Under the pieces are notes generated by a model, which saw only the letters and a list, made by a program, of their open reading frames with translations, was not told where the DNA came from and did not search any database. Both the position numbers and the translations under genes were made by a program. From Rathayibacter sp. VKM Ac-2857 (GTDB taxonomy: Bacteria; Actinomycetota; Actinomycetes; Actinomycetales; Microbacteriaceae), in NCBI RefSeq assembly GCF_013205025.1, contig NZ_JABMLE010000001.1:1302001-1366000 (forward strand): a stretch of DNA of 64,000 nt. Direction: 5' to 3'. Of this stretch, positions 49,114 through 57,052 are shown in pieces. Every line of letters begins with the position of its first letter. Positions within the stretch are counted from its first letter, which is position 1.

Positions 49114-49713
49114 ATGCAGAAGAAGACCAGGATCATCGTCGGAGTCGTGGGCGCGATCGTGCTCGTCGGGGCCGGCACGGGCATCGCCTTCGCCGCGACC
49201 GACGGCTTCGAGCGCTCGGACGCGCTGACCGGAGCGGACCTCGACCGCGCGAGCGAGGTCGCGATCGCCGAGATCGGCGGCGGGACCGTCACCTCGGCCG
49301 AGCGCGACGACGACGGCACGCCGGGCTACGAGCTCGAGCTGCGCGGCGACGACGGCCTCGAGTACGACGTGCGCCTCGACGACTCCTTCGGCGTGCTGAT
49401 CGTCGACCCCGACGACGACGCTGTGCGCGGCGGCGACGGCACGGGCGGCAGCATGGACGGCGGCACGACCGGCGCCACCGACGACAGCAGCACCGGCGGC
49501 ACCGCGGCCGTCGACCCCGACGACCTCGTCGGCGACGAGCTGGCCCGCGCGAGCGAGGCCGCGATCGCGGCGGTCGGCGGCGGGACCGTCACCGAGGCCG
49601 AGCGCAGCGACGACGCCGACCACGCCTTCGACGTCGAGGTCACCCGCGCCGACGGCACCGACGTGGACGTCGACCTCGACGCGTCCTACGCGGTCGTCCG
49701 CACGGAGGAGTAG
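49114..49713 (+). CDS. Secreted protein with two PepSY domains
   Basis: A 199-residue protein with an N-terminal hydrophobic segment (IIVGVVGAIVLVGAGTGIAFA) that may be a signal peptide or an anchor. Two PepSY-like units follow, DLDRASEVAIAEIGGGTVTSAE and ELARASEAAIAAVGGGTVTEAE, each leading to a YELELRGDDGLEYDVRLDDSFGVL-type strand pair and separated by a Gly/Asp/Ser/Thr linker. PepSY proteins often modulate peptidases or act outside the cell near two-component systems. It follows the kinase gene by 94 bp, with a CTTCAG direct repeat between, so it is a probable target of that system. Confidence 0.85.
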   Translation: MQKKTRIIVGVVGAIVLVGAGTGIAFAATDGFERSDALTGADLDRASEVAIAEIGGGTVTSAERDDDGTPGYELELRGDDGLEYDVRLDDSFGVLIVDPDDDAVRGGDGTGGSMDGGTTGATDDSSTGGTAAVDPDDLVGDELARASEAAIAAVGGGTVTEAERSDDADHAFDVEVTRADGTDVDVDLDASYAVVRTEE

Positions 49714-49734
49714 GACCCGCGAGCGGACGGGCGG

Positions 49735-50454
49735 CTAGCTCTTCCCCGGGCCGTTCCCGTTGCCGGGGTTCTGGCCGCTCTCGGGGCTGCGGCCGTCGCC
49801 GTTCCCGCCGCCGTTCCCGCCGGAGTTCCCCGGGCCCTCGACCGGCTCCTCGACCGGCGCCTGCGTCGCGGGGGCCTGCACGGCCGGAGCACCGACCGCG
49901 GGTGTCGTCGCGGCGGGCGCGGGCGACTCCTCCTCGGGCGGCTCGGTCGGCTCGACGGGCTCGGTCGGCTCGGTCTCCTCGGGGCTCGGCGCCGGCTCCT
50001 CCTCGGGAGTCTCCACCGGCGCCGGCGTCTCCTCCTCCGGGGTCTCCTCGGCCGGCGGCTCCTCCTCGACGGGAGTGGTCTCCTCCGGCTCGGGCGCGGT
50101 CGACTCCTCGGGCGCGGGCACCGCGTCGATCAGCGCGGCGAGGTCGGCGCGCACGAGATCCGCCTGGGTCCGGATCGCGGTCGCCCGCTCGGCCTGCACG
50201 GTGCCGCCGGCGATCGCCGCATCGAGCGTCGCCTGGAGCGCGTCGAGCTCGGTCAGCGCACCCGCCCAGTCGTCGGCCGATGCCTTCTCGGCGACCGCCA
50301 CGACCGCGTCGTCGAGGGCCTGCGCGGTGCCGTCGTCGATCGACGGATCCGCGGCGGAGCAGCCCGACAGCACGAGGACGGCGGCGAGCACCGCACCCCC
50401 GGCCCGTAGGCGAAGGCCCTGTCGAATCAGGCCCTGTCGACTCAGCCCCCTCAT
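49735..50454 (-). CDS. Lipoprotein with Pro/Glu-rich stalk, coupled to a Ser/Thr kinase
   Basis: A 239-residue secreted protein. After a short basic start comes a signal peptide ending in VLSGC (lipobox). A helical region of about 90 residues (TAQALDDAVVAVAEKA, LDALQATLDAAI) leads into a long Pro/Glu/Thr stretch and an Ala/Pro/Gly/Asn tail, features of a wall-spanning stalk. No enzyme domain is visible. The ATG overlaps the stop of the Ser/Thr kinase gene as ATGA, so it is probably made with the kinase and may be its sensor partner or substrate. The start region has two 15-bp units encoding L(S/I)RQG. Confidence 0.75.
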   Translation of the reverse strand: MRGLSRQGLIRQGLRLRAGGAVLAAVLVLSGCSAADPSIDDGTAQALDDAVVAVAEKASADDWAGALTELDALQATLDAAIAGGTVQAERATAIRTQADLVRADLAALIDAVPAPEESTAPEPEETTPVEEEPPAEETPEEETPAPVETPEEEPAPSPEETEPTEPVEPTEPPEEESPAPAATTPAVGAPAVQAPATQAPVEEPVEGPGNSGGNGGGNGDGRSPESGQNPGNGNGPGKS

Positions 50455-51725
50455 GAGCGGATGCTCTCGCGCAGCTGACGCAGGTGCTCTCCGAGCTCCC
50501 CGTCGACGGCGGGCAGCGGCGACTGCGGACCGTCGAACAGGACGATCACGAGGCCGACCGCGACGGCGACCAGCGCGAGCACCACGACGATCAGCCACGG
50601 GCTCGGCCCGCTGCGTCGGCGGGCGACGGCCGCGGGCGGAGTAACCGGAGCGCTCGGCGCGACCCGGGTCGTCGTCGCCGTGGCGGGCGCCGTCCCCGGC
50701 AGCAGCTCGGTCGCGCCCACGGGCAGCACCGAGGTCGCGTCCAGCAGCTCGGTCGCGGCGGCGGTCGGGGTGAAGCGCTCGGTCGCGGGCATCCGCTCGG
50801 TCGGCGGCGGTCCGGCCGGCTCCCGCCCGGGCACGTCGGGGACGACGATGGCCGTCGGCGGTCCGTCGCGGCGCGGGTCGATCAGCGCGCGCGCCGACTC
50901 CGCGACCTCGATCGCCGTGGGCCGCTCGGCCGGCTCGCGCCGCGTCATCGCGTTCAGCAGCGCCGACCAGCCGCCGCCGAGCGAGTCCGACACCTCGGGG
51001 TCGCGCAGCAGCCGGGCGAGGGTGACCTCGATCGCCGACCCGGTGAAGGGGCGCCGACCGGTCAGCGACTCGAGCAGCACCAGGCCGAGGGAGTAGACGT
51101 CGCTCGCCGAGGTCAGCACGTGCCCGTTCGCCTGCTCGGGGCTGAGGTAGGCGGCGGTGCCGATCAGCGTGCCCGGCGAGGTGATGCGGGTGGCGTCGAT
51201 CAGGTAGGCGATGCCGAAGTCGGCGAGCTTGGGCCGGAACTCGCGGCTGGTCAGCGGGCTCGGCACGAGCAGCACGTTCGAGGGCTTCACGTCGCGGTGC
51301 ACGACTCCGGCCGCGTGCACGGTGTGCAGGGCCTCGCCGAGATCGGCGGCCATCGACGCGACGTCGTTGGGCGCGACGGGCCCGGTGGCGAGGCGCTCCG
51401 CGAGGCTCGGCCCCTCGGCGAGCTCCATCACCATGTAGGCCTGGCCGCCGGTGTCGTCGCCGCCGTCGTCGGCGTCGTAGAGGGTGACCAGCGCGGGGTG
51501 GTTGAGGGCCGCGAGCAGCCGGATCTCGGACGACTTGCGCTGCAGGTCCTGCGCGTCGTCGATGCCCGGCGCGAACATCTTCAGCGCCACCGAGCGGCCG
51601 AGGATCTCGTCGCGCGCCCGGTAGACCGTGGCCATCCCGCCCCGGCCGATCAGCTCCTCGATCGTGTAGCGGCGCCCGATCGTCGTGCCGACGACGCGGT
51701 TCTCGCCCGTTCGGTGGGATGACAC
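50451..51725 (-). CDS. Transmembrane serine/threonine protein kinase (PknB-like)
   Basis: A 424-residue Hanks-type kinase: glycine loop IGRGGMATVYRARD, catalytic Lys in VALKMF, HRDVKPSNVLL, DFGIA, the activation loop with TLIGTAAYLSPEQ, and DVYSLGLVLLE. The kinase domain ends near residue 275. A Pro/Thr-rich juxtamembrane region and one membrane helix (PWLIVVVLALVAVAVGLVIVL) follow, with a short extracellular tail of about 30 residues and no PASTA repeats. The start is GTG 51725. The stop overlaps the lipoprotein gene as ATGA, which suggests the lipoprotein supplies the missing sensor domain. Similar kinases control cell wall growth. Confidence 0.92.
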   Translation of the reverse strand: MSSHRTGENRVVGTTIGRRYTIEELIGRGGMATVYRARDEILGRSVALKMFAPGIDDAQDLQRKSSEIRLLAALNHPALVTLYDADDGGDDTGGQAYMVMELAEGPSLAERLATGPVAPNDVASMAADLGEALHTVHAAGVVHRDVKPSNVLLVPSPLTSREFRPKLADFGIAYLIDATRITSPGTLIGTAAYLSPEQANGHVLTSASDVYSLGLVLLESLTGRRPFTGSAIEVTLARLLRDPEVSDSLGGGWSALLNAMTRREPAERPTAIEVAESARALIDPRRDGPPTAIVVPDVPGREPAGPPPTERMPATERFTPTAAATELLDATSVLPVGATELLPGTAPATATTTRVAPSAPVTPPAAVARRRSGPSPWLIVVVLALVAVAVGLVIVLFDGPQSPLPAVDGELGEHLRQLRESIRS

Positions 51726-51904
51726 GGTTCCTCCTCGGGCGGATGCTGCGGCAACGCCGCGCCCCCCGGTGCGACCGTCTCCCCAGGGTAGTACGTCCGT
51801 CTTCCGAGCCGCAGGGCTCGACTCGGGGCCGCGGAGCTGTCAAGCGGGTGCCCGCCGGTGGGCCCGCGCGTAGCGTGGCTGGTCCCGACGAAAGGCAGAG
51901 GCAC

Positions 51905-52201
51905 ATGGACGAGCACGACCAGGGATCGACGATCGGCGCGACGGACGGCGCGGCTCCGGCCACAGCGAACGAGAGCGAGACGATCGAGAAGGACCGCGCC
52001 GAGTCCCCCGGCAGCGAGCGCGAGACCGAGGTCCGCCAGAACCAGGACCCCACCACCAGCCGGACGGAGGTCTCCGGCTCGGCCGAGGTCGTCTCCGTCC
52101 CCGGCACCGGCGGCGCGGACGACGTCGGCACCGTCGAGGTCGACCCCGACGAGGTCAGCCTGAACGGCAAGCCGTTCCCGGGCCACGCCGGAACCAAGTA
52201 G
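51905..52201 (+). CDS. Small acidic hypothetical protein
   Basis: A 98-residue hydrophilic protein, rich in Glu, Asp, Ser, Thr and Gly, with no hydrophobic segment. The N-terminal two-thirds look disordered (ESETIEKDRAESPGSERETE). The C-terminal part, GTVEVDPDEVSLNGKPFPGH, looks like a short conserved module. I do not recognise a family. The ATG at 51905 is chosen because the upstream reading is Arg-rich and unlike the rest. It is divergent from the Ser/Thr kinase gene, with 179 bp between, and ends 36 bp before repeat cluster E. Confidence 0.6.
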   Translation: MDEHDQGSTIGATDGAAPATANESETIEKDRAESPGSERETEVRQNQDPTTSRTEVSGSAEVVSVPGTGGADDVGTVEVDPDEVSLNGKPFPGHAGTK

Positions 52202-52237
52202 CGCTCCGCGCGTCGCAGAGGACGCGCGGCGCCCGGC

Positions 52238-52394
52238 CATGCTGGTCGAGTAGCCCCGCAGGGGCGTATCGAGACCTGCCGTCACCGGAAGGGCGGTCTG
52301 CGGACTCGTCTTCAGACGCGAGTGGATCTCGATACGCCCGCTTCGCGGGCTACTCGATCAGCATGGGCCGCTCCGCGAGCTACTCGATCAGCAT
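52238..52394. repeat. Palindromic repeat cluster E (composite element)
   Basis: A composite element lies at 52238-52365: an inverted copy (CATGCTGGTCGAGTAGCCCC onward, 52238-52280), a core with GGTCTGCGGACTCGTC, and a direct copy (TCTCGATACGCCCGCTTCGC then GGGCTACTCGATCAGCATG). A half copy follows in tandem (52367-52394). The block fills the gap between two convergent genes. Confidence 0.88.
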
Positions 52395-52422
52395 GGGCCG
52401 CGCCGCGGTCGCAGACCGCGTC

Positions 52423-53115
52423 CTACGCGACCGGGTCGAGCAGGCCCGGGTCGTGGCGGTCGACCGTCCGCGCGTTGTTGACGCGGCGGTCGACCGGGTA
52501 GGCCGTGATGGTCGACGCGACCGCCACCGACGCGCGGTCGAGGGTCGCGAGCATCTCCTCGCTCGAGGCGAGCGGCTCCGGGCTCAGCCAGGCGTCACGG
52601 ACGACCGGGGTGAGGAAGACGGGCATCCGGTCGTGCACCTCGCCGGAGGCGTCCCGCGCCTCGCGGGTGATGATCGTGAACGAGATCCGCCACTCGTCGC
52701 CCTCCTTGCGCGCCGCGTAGAGGCCCGCCGCGGCGAGGATCGGCTCCTCGCCGTGCAGGAACCACGGCTGCTTGCCGTCGGCGCGCGCCTCCCACTCGTA
52801 GTAGCCGCGCATCGGCACGATCGCGCGCTGCTTGGCGAAGGCCCCGCGGAACAGCCCGTTCGAGGCGACCGTCTCGAGCCGCGCGTTGATCGGCGACGGC
52901 CCCTTCCCCTTCGCCCACGAAGGCCGGAAGCCCCACGAGGCGAGCTCGATCTCGCGCTCCAGCGCCTCCTCGTGCCGGTGCTCGCGCACGATCGGCGCGG
53001 CATCGGTCGGCGCGACGCTGAAGTCGGGCGCCCAGTCGGCCGCCCGGCCGCCCGCCGCCACGAACTCGGCGATCAGGGCGTCGGTCTCGGAATCCATCGC
53101 GAAGCGTCCGCACAT
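52423..53115 (-). CDS. SRAP-family abasic-site DNA-protein crosslink protein (YedK/HMCES)
   Basis: A 230-residue protein of the SOS response-associated peptidase family. After Met removal the catalytic Cys2 starts MCGRFAMD. NARLETVASNGLFRGAFAKQRAIVPMRGYYEW, a conserved Glu in EPILAAAGLY, and the late RMPVFLTP block are typical. It forms a protective thiazolidine crosslink with abasic sites in single-stranded DNA. The ATG whose Met precedes Cys2 fixes the start at 53115; an upstream in-frame Met would destroy this. The next gene upstream on the same strand ends 10 bp away, so an operon with the EamA transporter is possible. Confidence 0.92.
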   Translation of the reverse strand: MCGRFAMDSETDALIAEFVAAGGRAADWAPDFSVAPTDAAPIVREHRHEEALEREIELASWGFRPSWAKGKGPSPINARLETVASNGLFRGAFAKQRAIVPMRGYYEWEARADGKQPWFLHGEEPILAAAGLYAARKEGDEWRISFTIITREARDASGEVHDRMPVFLTPVVRDAWLSPEPLASSEEMLATLDRASVAVASTITAYPVDRRVNNARTVDRHDPGLLDPVA

Positions 53116-53125
53116 GCGGGCGACA

Positions 53126-54019
53126 CTACGCCGGACCACCGACGGCGGCGAGGACGGGATCGCGCCGGCCGCGCCGGATCGTCGCGACCGCGAGTCCCGC
53201 GACCATCACCGCGCCGCCGATCAGCACGCCGACCGACGGCACCTCGCCCAGCAGCACCCACGCCGAGAGCACGCCGACCACCGGCACGAGCAGCGTGAAC
53301 GGCACGACCGACGCGGCCGGGTAGCGGGCCAGCAGCGAGTTCCAGATGCCGTAGCCGATCAGCGACGCGAAGACCGCCGTGTAGAGGGTGCTGAGCACCG
53401 CCGCGAGCGAGAGCCCCTGGAGCGCGTCCGCGATGGCGGGCCCGCCGTCGACGAGCAGCGAGAGCAGCAGCGCCGGGATCGGCACGACCAGCGCCGACCA
53501 GACCACCAGCGACAGCCCCGAGGCGCCCTTCGCCCGCCGGGTCAGCACGTTGCCGATCGCCCAGGACAGCGCGCCGCCGAGGCAGACCACGAACGGCAGC
53601 CACGGCGCGACGGCCCCGTGCGAGAGGGCGACGATCACGAGCCCCGCGACGCCGACGACCAGGCCGACGCTCTGCCGCCGCGTCGGCCGCTCCTTCAGCA
53701 GCACGGCCGCGATCAGCACCGTCAGCACGATCTGCGCCTGCACCACCAGCGAGGCGAGCCCCGCGGGCATCCCCAGCGCGAGCGCCAGGTAGAGCAGCGC
53801 GAACTGGCCCAGGCTCATGAAGGCGCCGATCGTCGCGGCCGTCCGCAGCGGCGCCTTCGGCCGCGGCACGAAGAACACGGCCGGCACGGCGACCACCGTG
53901 AACCGCATCGCCAGGAACAGCAGCGGCGGCACGTCCGCGAGCCCCACGTCGATCACGACGAAGTTCAGCCCCCAGAGCAGCACGACGAGGAGGGCGAGGA
54001 GGCTGTGCCGGCGGGTCAT
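53126..54019 (-). CDS. EamA-family (DMT) transporter
   Basis: A 297-residue membrane protein with ten helices in two EamA halves: LLVVLLWGLNFVVIDVGLADVPP in the first, and LSWAIGNVLTRRAKG with FTLLVPVVGVLSAWVLLGE in the second. Such transporters export amino acids or metabolites. ATG 54019 is preferred over an upstream in-frame Met because the hydrophobic start MTRRHSLLALLVV follows directly. It is divergent from a LysR regulator gene across 125 bp, the classical arrangement of a regulator and the exporter it controls. Substrate unknown. Confidence 0.9.
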   Translation of the reverse strand: MTRRHSLLALLVVLLWGLNFVVIDVGLADVPPLLFLAMRFTVVAVPAVFFVPRPKAPLRTAATIGAFMSLGQFALLYLALALGMPAGLASLVVQAQIVLTVLIAAVLLKERPTRRQSVGLVVGVAGLVIVALSHGAVAPWLPFVVCLGGALSWAIGNVLTRRAKGASGLSLVVWSALVVPIPALLLSLLVDGGPAIADALQGLSLAAVLSTLYTAVFASLIGYGIWNSLLARYPAASVVPFTLLVPVVGVLSAWVLLGEVPSVGVLIGGAVMVAGLAVATIRRGRRDPVLAAVGGPA

Positions 54020-54127
54020 GCCCCCAGACAAGCGCGGATGACCCGGCAGCACCAGCGCCGGTCCGCACCGCCGACCCGGTAGCGTCGCTGCATGGTCGGA
54101 AGCGCTGCAGGCATCGCGAGCCCCCGC

Positions 54128-54161
54128 ATGATCGAGAGCCCCGCATGATCGAGCCGTCCGC
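54128..54161 (+). repeat. 17-bp tandem duplication over the LysR start codon
   Basis: ATGATCGAGAGCCCCGC (54128-54144) is followed at once by the similar ATGATCGAGCCGTCCGC. The first ATG opens a six-codon frame (MIESPA) whose TGA overlaps the true start ATG at 54145 as ATGA. It looks like a duplication that created a small upstream open reading frame. Confidence 0.6.
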
Positions 54162-55041
54162 CCTCCGCGCCCTGATCGCCGTCCGCGACTGCGGCACCGT
54201 CGCCGCCGCGGCCGACGCGCTCGGCTACACCCCGTCCGCCGTCTCGCAGCAGCTCAAGCGCCTCGAGCGCCAGTCCGGCGGCGCCGTCGCCGAGCGCTCC
54301 GGGCGCGGGGTGCTGCTCACCGCGCACGGCCGCACCCTCGCTGAGCGCGGCGAGCGCCTCCTCGCCGAGCTGGAGGCCCTCGGCCACCTCGGCACGGTCC
54401 CCGCGAAGGAGGTGACAGGAACTCTGCGGGTCGTCGCGTTCTCGACCGCGATGCGCGGCCTGCTCGTCCCCGCCCTGGCCCTCCTCCGCGAGCGGGCGCC
54501 CCGGCTGCGGCTCACCCTGGACGAGCTCGACCCGTGGGAGGCGTCCCGGCGCCTCGAGCGCGGCGCCGCCGACCTGGCGATCCTGCACGACTGGCCGGGC
54601 CTGGCCCTCGACCTCCCGCCGGACACGATCGAGTCCGAGACCCTGCTCGAGGACCGCGCCGACGTCCTCCTGAACCGCGCGCACCCGCTCGCCGGCAGCG
54701 CCGAGATCGCGCCGAGCCGCCTCGCGGACGACACCTGGGTGAGCATCCCGGTCGGCGCGATCTGCCACGCCTGGCTGCTGCGCACCTTCGCCGGCACCGG
54801 CCGGCAACCCGACATCGCCTACTACGACGAGGACTTCAGCACCCACATCGCCCTGGTCGAGGCGGGCGCCGCGGTCGCGCTGGTCCCGAGGCTGGGCCGC
54901 GAGCCGCTCCCGGAGGCGGTGGTCGCCGTCCCCGCGATCGACCCGGTGTCGACGCGAGTCGTCAGCGCCGCCTGGCGCCGCTCGAGCCGCGGGAACCCCG
55001 CGCGGGCGGTCGTCCTCGAGGCGCTGCGCGCCGTGTCCTGA
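54145..55041 (+). CDS. LysR-family transcriptional regulator
   Basis: A 298-residue regulator. The N-terminal winged HTH reads LRALIAVRDCGTVAAAADALGYTPSAVSQQLKRLERQSG, and the substrate-binding domain starts near residue 90 (GTLRVVAFSTAMRGLLVPALALL) and ends with ALVPRLGREPLPEAVVAVP. It probably controls the divergent EamA exporter in response to a metabolite. ATG 54145 is used; a near-identical ATG lies 17 bp upstream but opens only a six-codon frame that ends on this start. No strong ribosome site is visible. The downstream gene is convergent. Confidence 0.9.
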   Translation: MIEPSALRALIAVRDCGTVAAAADALGYTPSAVSQQLKRLERQSGGAVAERSGRGVLLTAHGRTLAERGERLLAELEALGHLGTVPAKEVTGTLRVVAFSTAMRGLLVPALALLRERAPRLRLTLDELDPWEASRRLERGAADLAILHDWPGLALDLPPDTIESETLLEDRADVLLNRAHPLAGSAEIAPSRLADDTWVSIPVGAICHAWLLRTFAGTGRQPDIAYYDEDFSTHIALVEAGAAVALVPRLGREPLPEAVVAVPAIDPVSTRVVSAAWRRSSRGNPARAVVLEALRAVS

Positions 55042-55061
55042 GGAGCACCGGCCGGCGAGTG

Positions 55062-55706
55062 TCAGCCGCCGACGACGCGGCTCTTCGCCGACCAGAAGCG
55101 CATCAGCGCGCCGGCCGCGATCGAGCCCGCGGCCCCGGCGGCGAGGTCGCCCAGGGTGTCCTCGTAGCCGACGAAGATCGACGAGTCGACGAAGCGGTGC
55201 CCGGCCCACTCGCCCCACTCCCAGACCACGCCCATCGAGAGGCCGAAGCACGCGCTGAGCACGATCGCCGGCGCGAGCGGGCCGCGGTCGCCCGCGATCG
55301 CCGGCACCACTCCCGCGTGGGCGGCGACGATGTAGGCGACGGCCGCGACCAGCCCGTTCAGCACGAAGTGCACGACGAGGTCCCACGACGCCCACGCCTG
55401 GTAGAGCCCGAGCACGCTGCTCCAGGAGGCGATCAGCAGCGCCAGCCCGAACGCGGCGTCCAGCGCCGGCCGGATGCCGAGGAACCGCGGCAGCACGAGG
55501 CCGATCGAGGCGAGCGCGAGCACGGCGACGTCGACCAGGTCCCAGCCGAGCACCGCCGCGACGATGCTCACGGCGCCGAGCGCACGGACGGCGTCGGCGA
55601 ACCACTCGCCGCGGGTGCGCGGCGGCTCGAGGAACGTCGCGATCAGGACGGACGGGGTCACGGCGCGCGGGTTCACGGCGGGCGGAGTCACGCTGCTCCG
55701 GCTCAC
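55062..55706 (-). CDS. DUF2238/YjdF-like membrane protein
   Basis: A 214-residue protein with about six helices. The pattern SWSSVLGLYQAWASWDLVVHFVLNGLVA, then VVWEWGEWAG and YEDTLGDLAAGAAGSIAA, follows the DUF2238/YjdF family with its conserved Asp, His and Glu residues in membrane segments. Function is unknown. The N-terminus before the first helix has three 15-bp units encoding V(T/N)P(P/R/S)(A/V), and each unit begins with a GTG that could itself serve as a start. GTG 55706 overlaps the stop of the upstream EEP-family gene as GTGA, so the two are coupled. Confidence 0.75.
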   Translation of the reverse strand: MSRSSVTPPAVNPRAVTPSVLIATFLEPPRTRGEWFADAVRALGAVSIVAAVLGWDLVDVAVLALASIGLVLPRFLGIRPALDAAFGLALLIASWSSVLGLYQAWASWDLVVHFVLNGLVAAVAYIVAAHAGVVPAIAGDRGPLAPAIVLSACFGLSMGVVWEWGEWAGHRFVDSSIFVGYEDTLGDLAAGAAGSIAAGALMRFWSAKSRVVGG

Positions 55707-56533
55707 GGGTTCGTGAAGCGGAGCACGGCCTGGACCGCCTCGTGGTCCGAGCCCGGCGCTGTGCCGTAGCGCGCGGTGTTGATCGCCGCCGAGACGACCT
55801 CGAACGCTCCGGCGCTGACCGTGAGCCAGTCGATGCGGCGCCCCGGCTTCGGCGCGCGGTAGTTGGAGTAGGTGCCCCAGTGCGGCGTGAGGTGCGTGCC
55901 GGCGACGACCCAGGAGTCGGCGAGCCCGCCCTCGTCGAGCAGCGCCCGGTAGGGGGCCGTGCCGACGTCGGTGTTGGTGTCGCCCATCACGATCGCGGGC
56001 CGACCCAGGTCGGTGATCCGCTCGGCGACCAGCTCGGCCGAGCGCAGCCGCGAGCGGCGGGAGAGGTGGTCGAAGTGCGTCGCGACGACGGTGAGCTCGC
56101 GGTTCGTCGCGTGGTCGGTCAGCTCCGCGATCACCGCGGTGCGCGGGATCCGGTTGCCCCAGCTGCGCGAGCCGGCGACGTCCGGAGTGGCGGACAGCGC
56201 GATCTGCGACCAGTCGCGCACCGCGAAGCGGCTCCGGTCGACGAAGAGCATCACCCGCTCACCGCCGCGGTCGGCGTCGCGGCCGAAGCCCATGCCCTCG
56301 AACGAGGGGCCGAGCGACTCGTGCACCCACTGCGCCTGATCGGGCAGCGCCTCCTGCACCGCGAGGATCGACGGGCTCTCCTCCTGCAGCAGCCGGCGCA
56401 CCAGGGGCTTCCGGCGCTCCCACTGGTCGACCGCGCGGGCGGTCAGGCGGGGCATGCGGCGGCGGATGTTGTACGTCATGACGTGGAGCTCGGGCGCCGG
56501 GATCGGACCGATCAGGGGGGACGGGTCGGTCAT
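55703..56533 (-). CDS. Endonuclease/exonuclease/phosphatase-family protein
   Basis: A 276-residue metal-dependent hydrolase. The family motifs are all present: MTYNIRRRMP (Asn), ILAVQEALPDQ (Glu), VVATHFDHLS, VMGDTNTDVGTAPYRAL (Asp/Asn) and the final PGSDHEAV (Asp-His). It lacks a signal peptide, so it acts inside the cell on a phosphodiester, whether nucleic acid or lipid head group. ATG 56533 follows GGTGGAGGC. Its stop overlaps the GTG of the DUF2238-like gene. Exact substrate cannot be read. Confidence 0.88.
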   Translation of the reverse strand: MTDPSPLIGPIPAPELHVMTYNIRRRMPRLTARAVDQWERRKPLVRRLLQEESPSILAVQEALPDQAQWVHESLGPSFEGMGFGRDADRGGERVMLFVDRSRFAVRDWSQIALSATPDVAGSRSWGNRIPRTAVIAELTDHATNRELTVVATHFDHLSRRSRLRSAELVAERITDLGRPAIVMGDTNTDVGTAPYRALLDEGGLADSWVVAGTHLTPHWGTYSNYRAPKPGRRIDWLTVSAGAFEVVSAAINTARYGTAPGSDHEAVQAVLRFTNP

Positions 56534-56610
56534 GCCTCCACCCTACGGCGGTGATCGGAGCTGCCAGGGAGGCTTGCGGAGTCGCTCCCGCGCACCCCTA
56601 CTCTTCGAGG

Positions 56611-57009
56611 ATGACCCTCTCGCCCGCTCTCGCGGCCCTCTCCGACGACTCGTTCGTCTCGCTCACGACCTTCCGGAAGACGGGCGTCGGAGTGTCGACG
56701 CCGGTGTGGATCGCCCGCGACGGAGCGGACCTGATCGTCACGACTCCCCGCAAGAGCGGCAAGGTCAAGCGCCTGCACAACGACCCGCGGGTGACCCTCG
56801 TCCCCTGCGACCGCCGCGGCCGCGTCGCCGACGGCGCCAGCGTCCTCGAGGCGGAGGCGCACATCGTCTCCGACGCCGACACCGTCGAGCGCCTCGGCCG
56901 CGTCTTCCTCCGCAAGTACCGCCTCGAGTACCGCGTCTTCATGGTGATCGAGCGGATCGTCTCCCGCGGCGACCGCACCCGCGTGATGCTCCGCATCGCG
57001 GACCGCTGA
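56611..57009 (+). CDS. PPOX-class F420-dependent oxidoreductase
   Basis: A 132-residue split-barrel flavin/deazaflavin protein of the Rv2061-like subfamily. It opens LAALSDDSFVSLTTFRKTG and has VSTPVWIARDGADLIVTTPRKSGKVKRLHNDPRVTLVPCDRRG, the cofactor-binding stretch. Such enzymes use F420 (or a related cofactor) to reduce small molecules. The start at 56611 has GAGG directly abutting the ATG, so translation may be leaderless or use a weak site. It is divergent from the EEP gene across 77 bp and is followed by the largest palindrome array of the window. Confidence 0.87.
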   Translation: MTLSPALAALSDDSFVSLTTFRKTGVGVSTPVWIARDGADLIVTTPRKSGKVKRLHNDPRVTLVPCDRRGRVADGASVLEAEAHIVSDADTVERLGRVFLRKYRLEYRVFMVIERIVSRGDRTRVMLRIADR

Positions 57010-57052
57010 GCGAGCCCGTCCTGCCGGTCGCCGGACCGCCGAGCGTGCCCTG

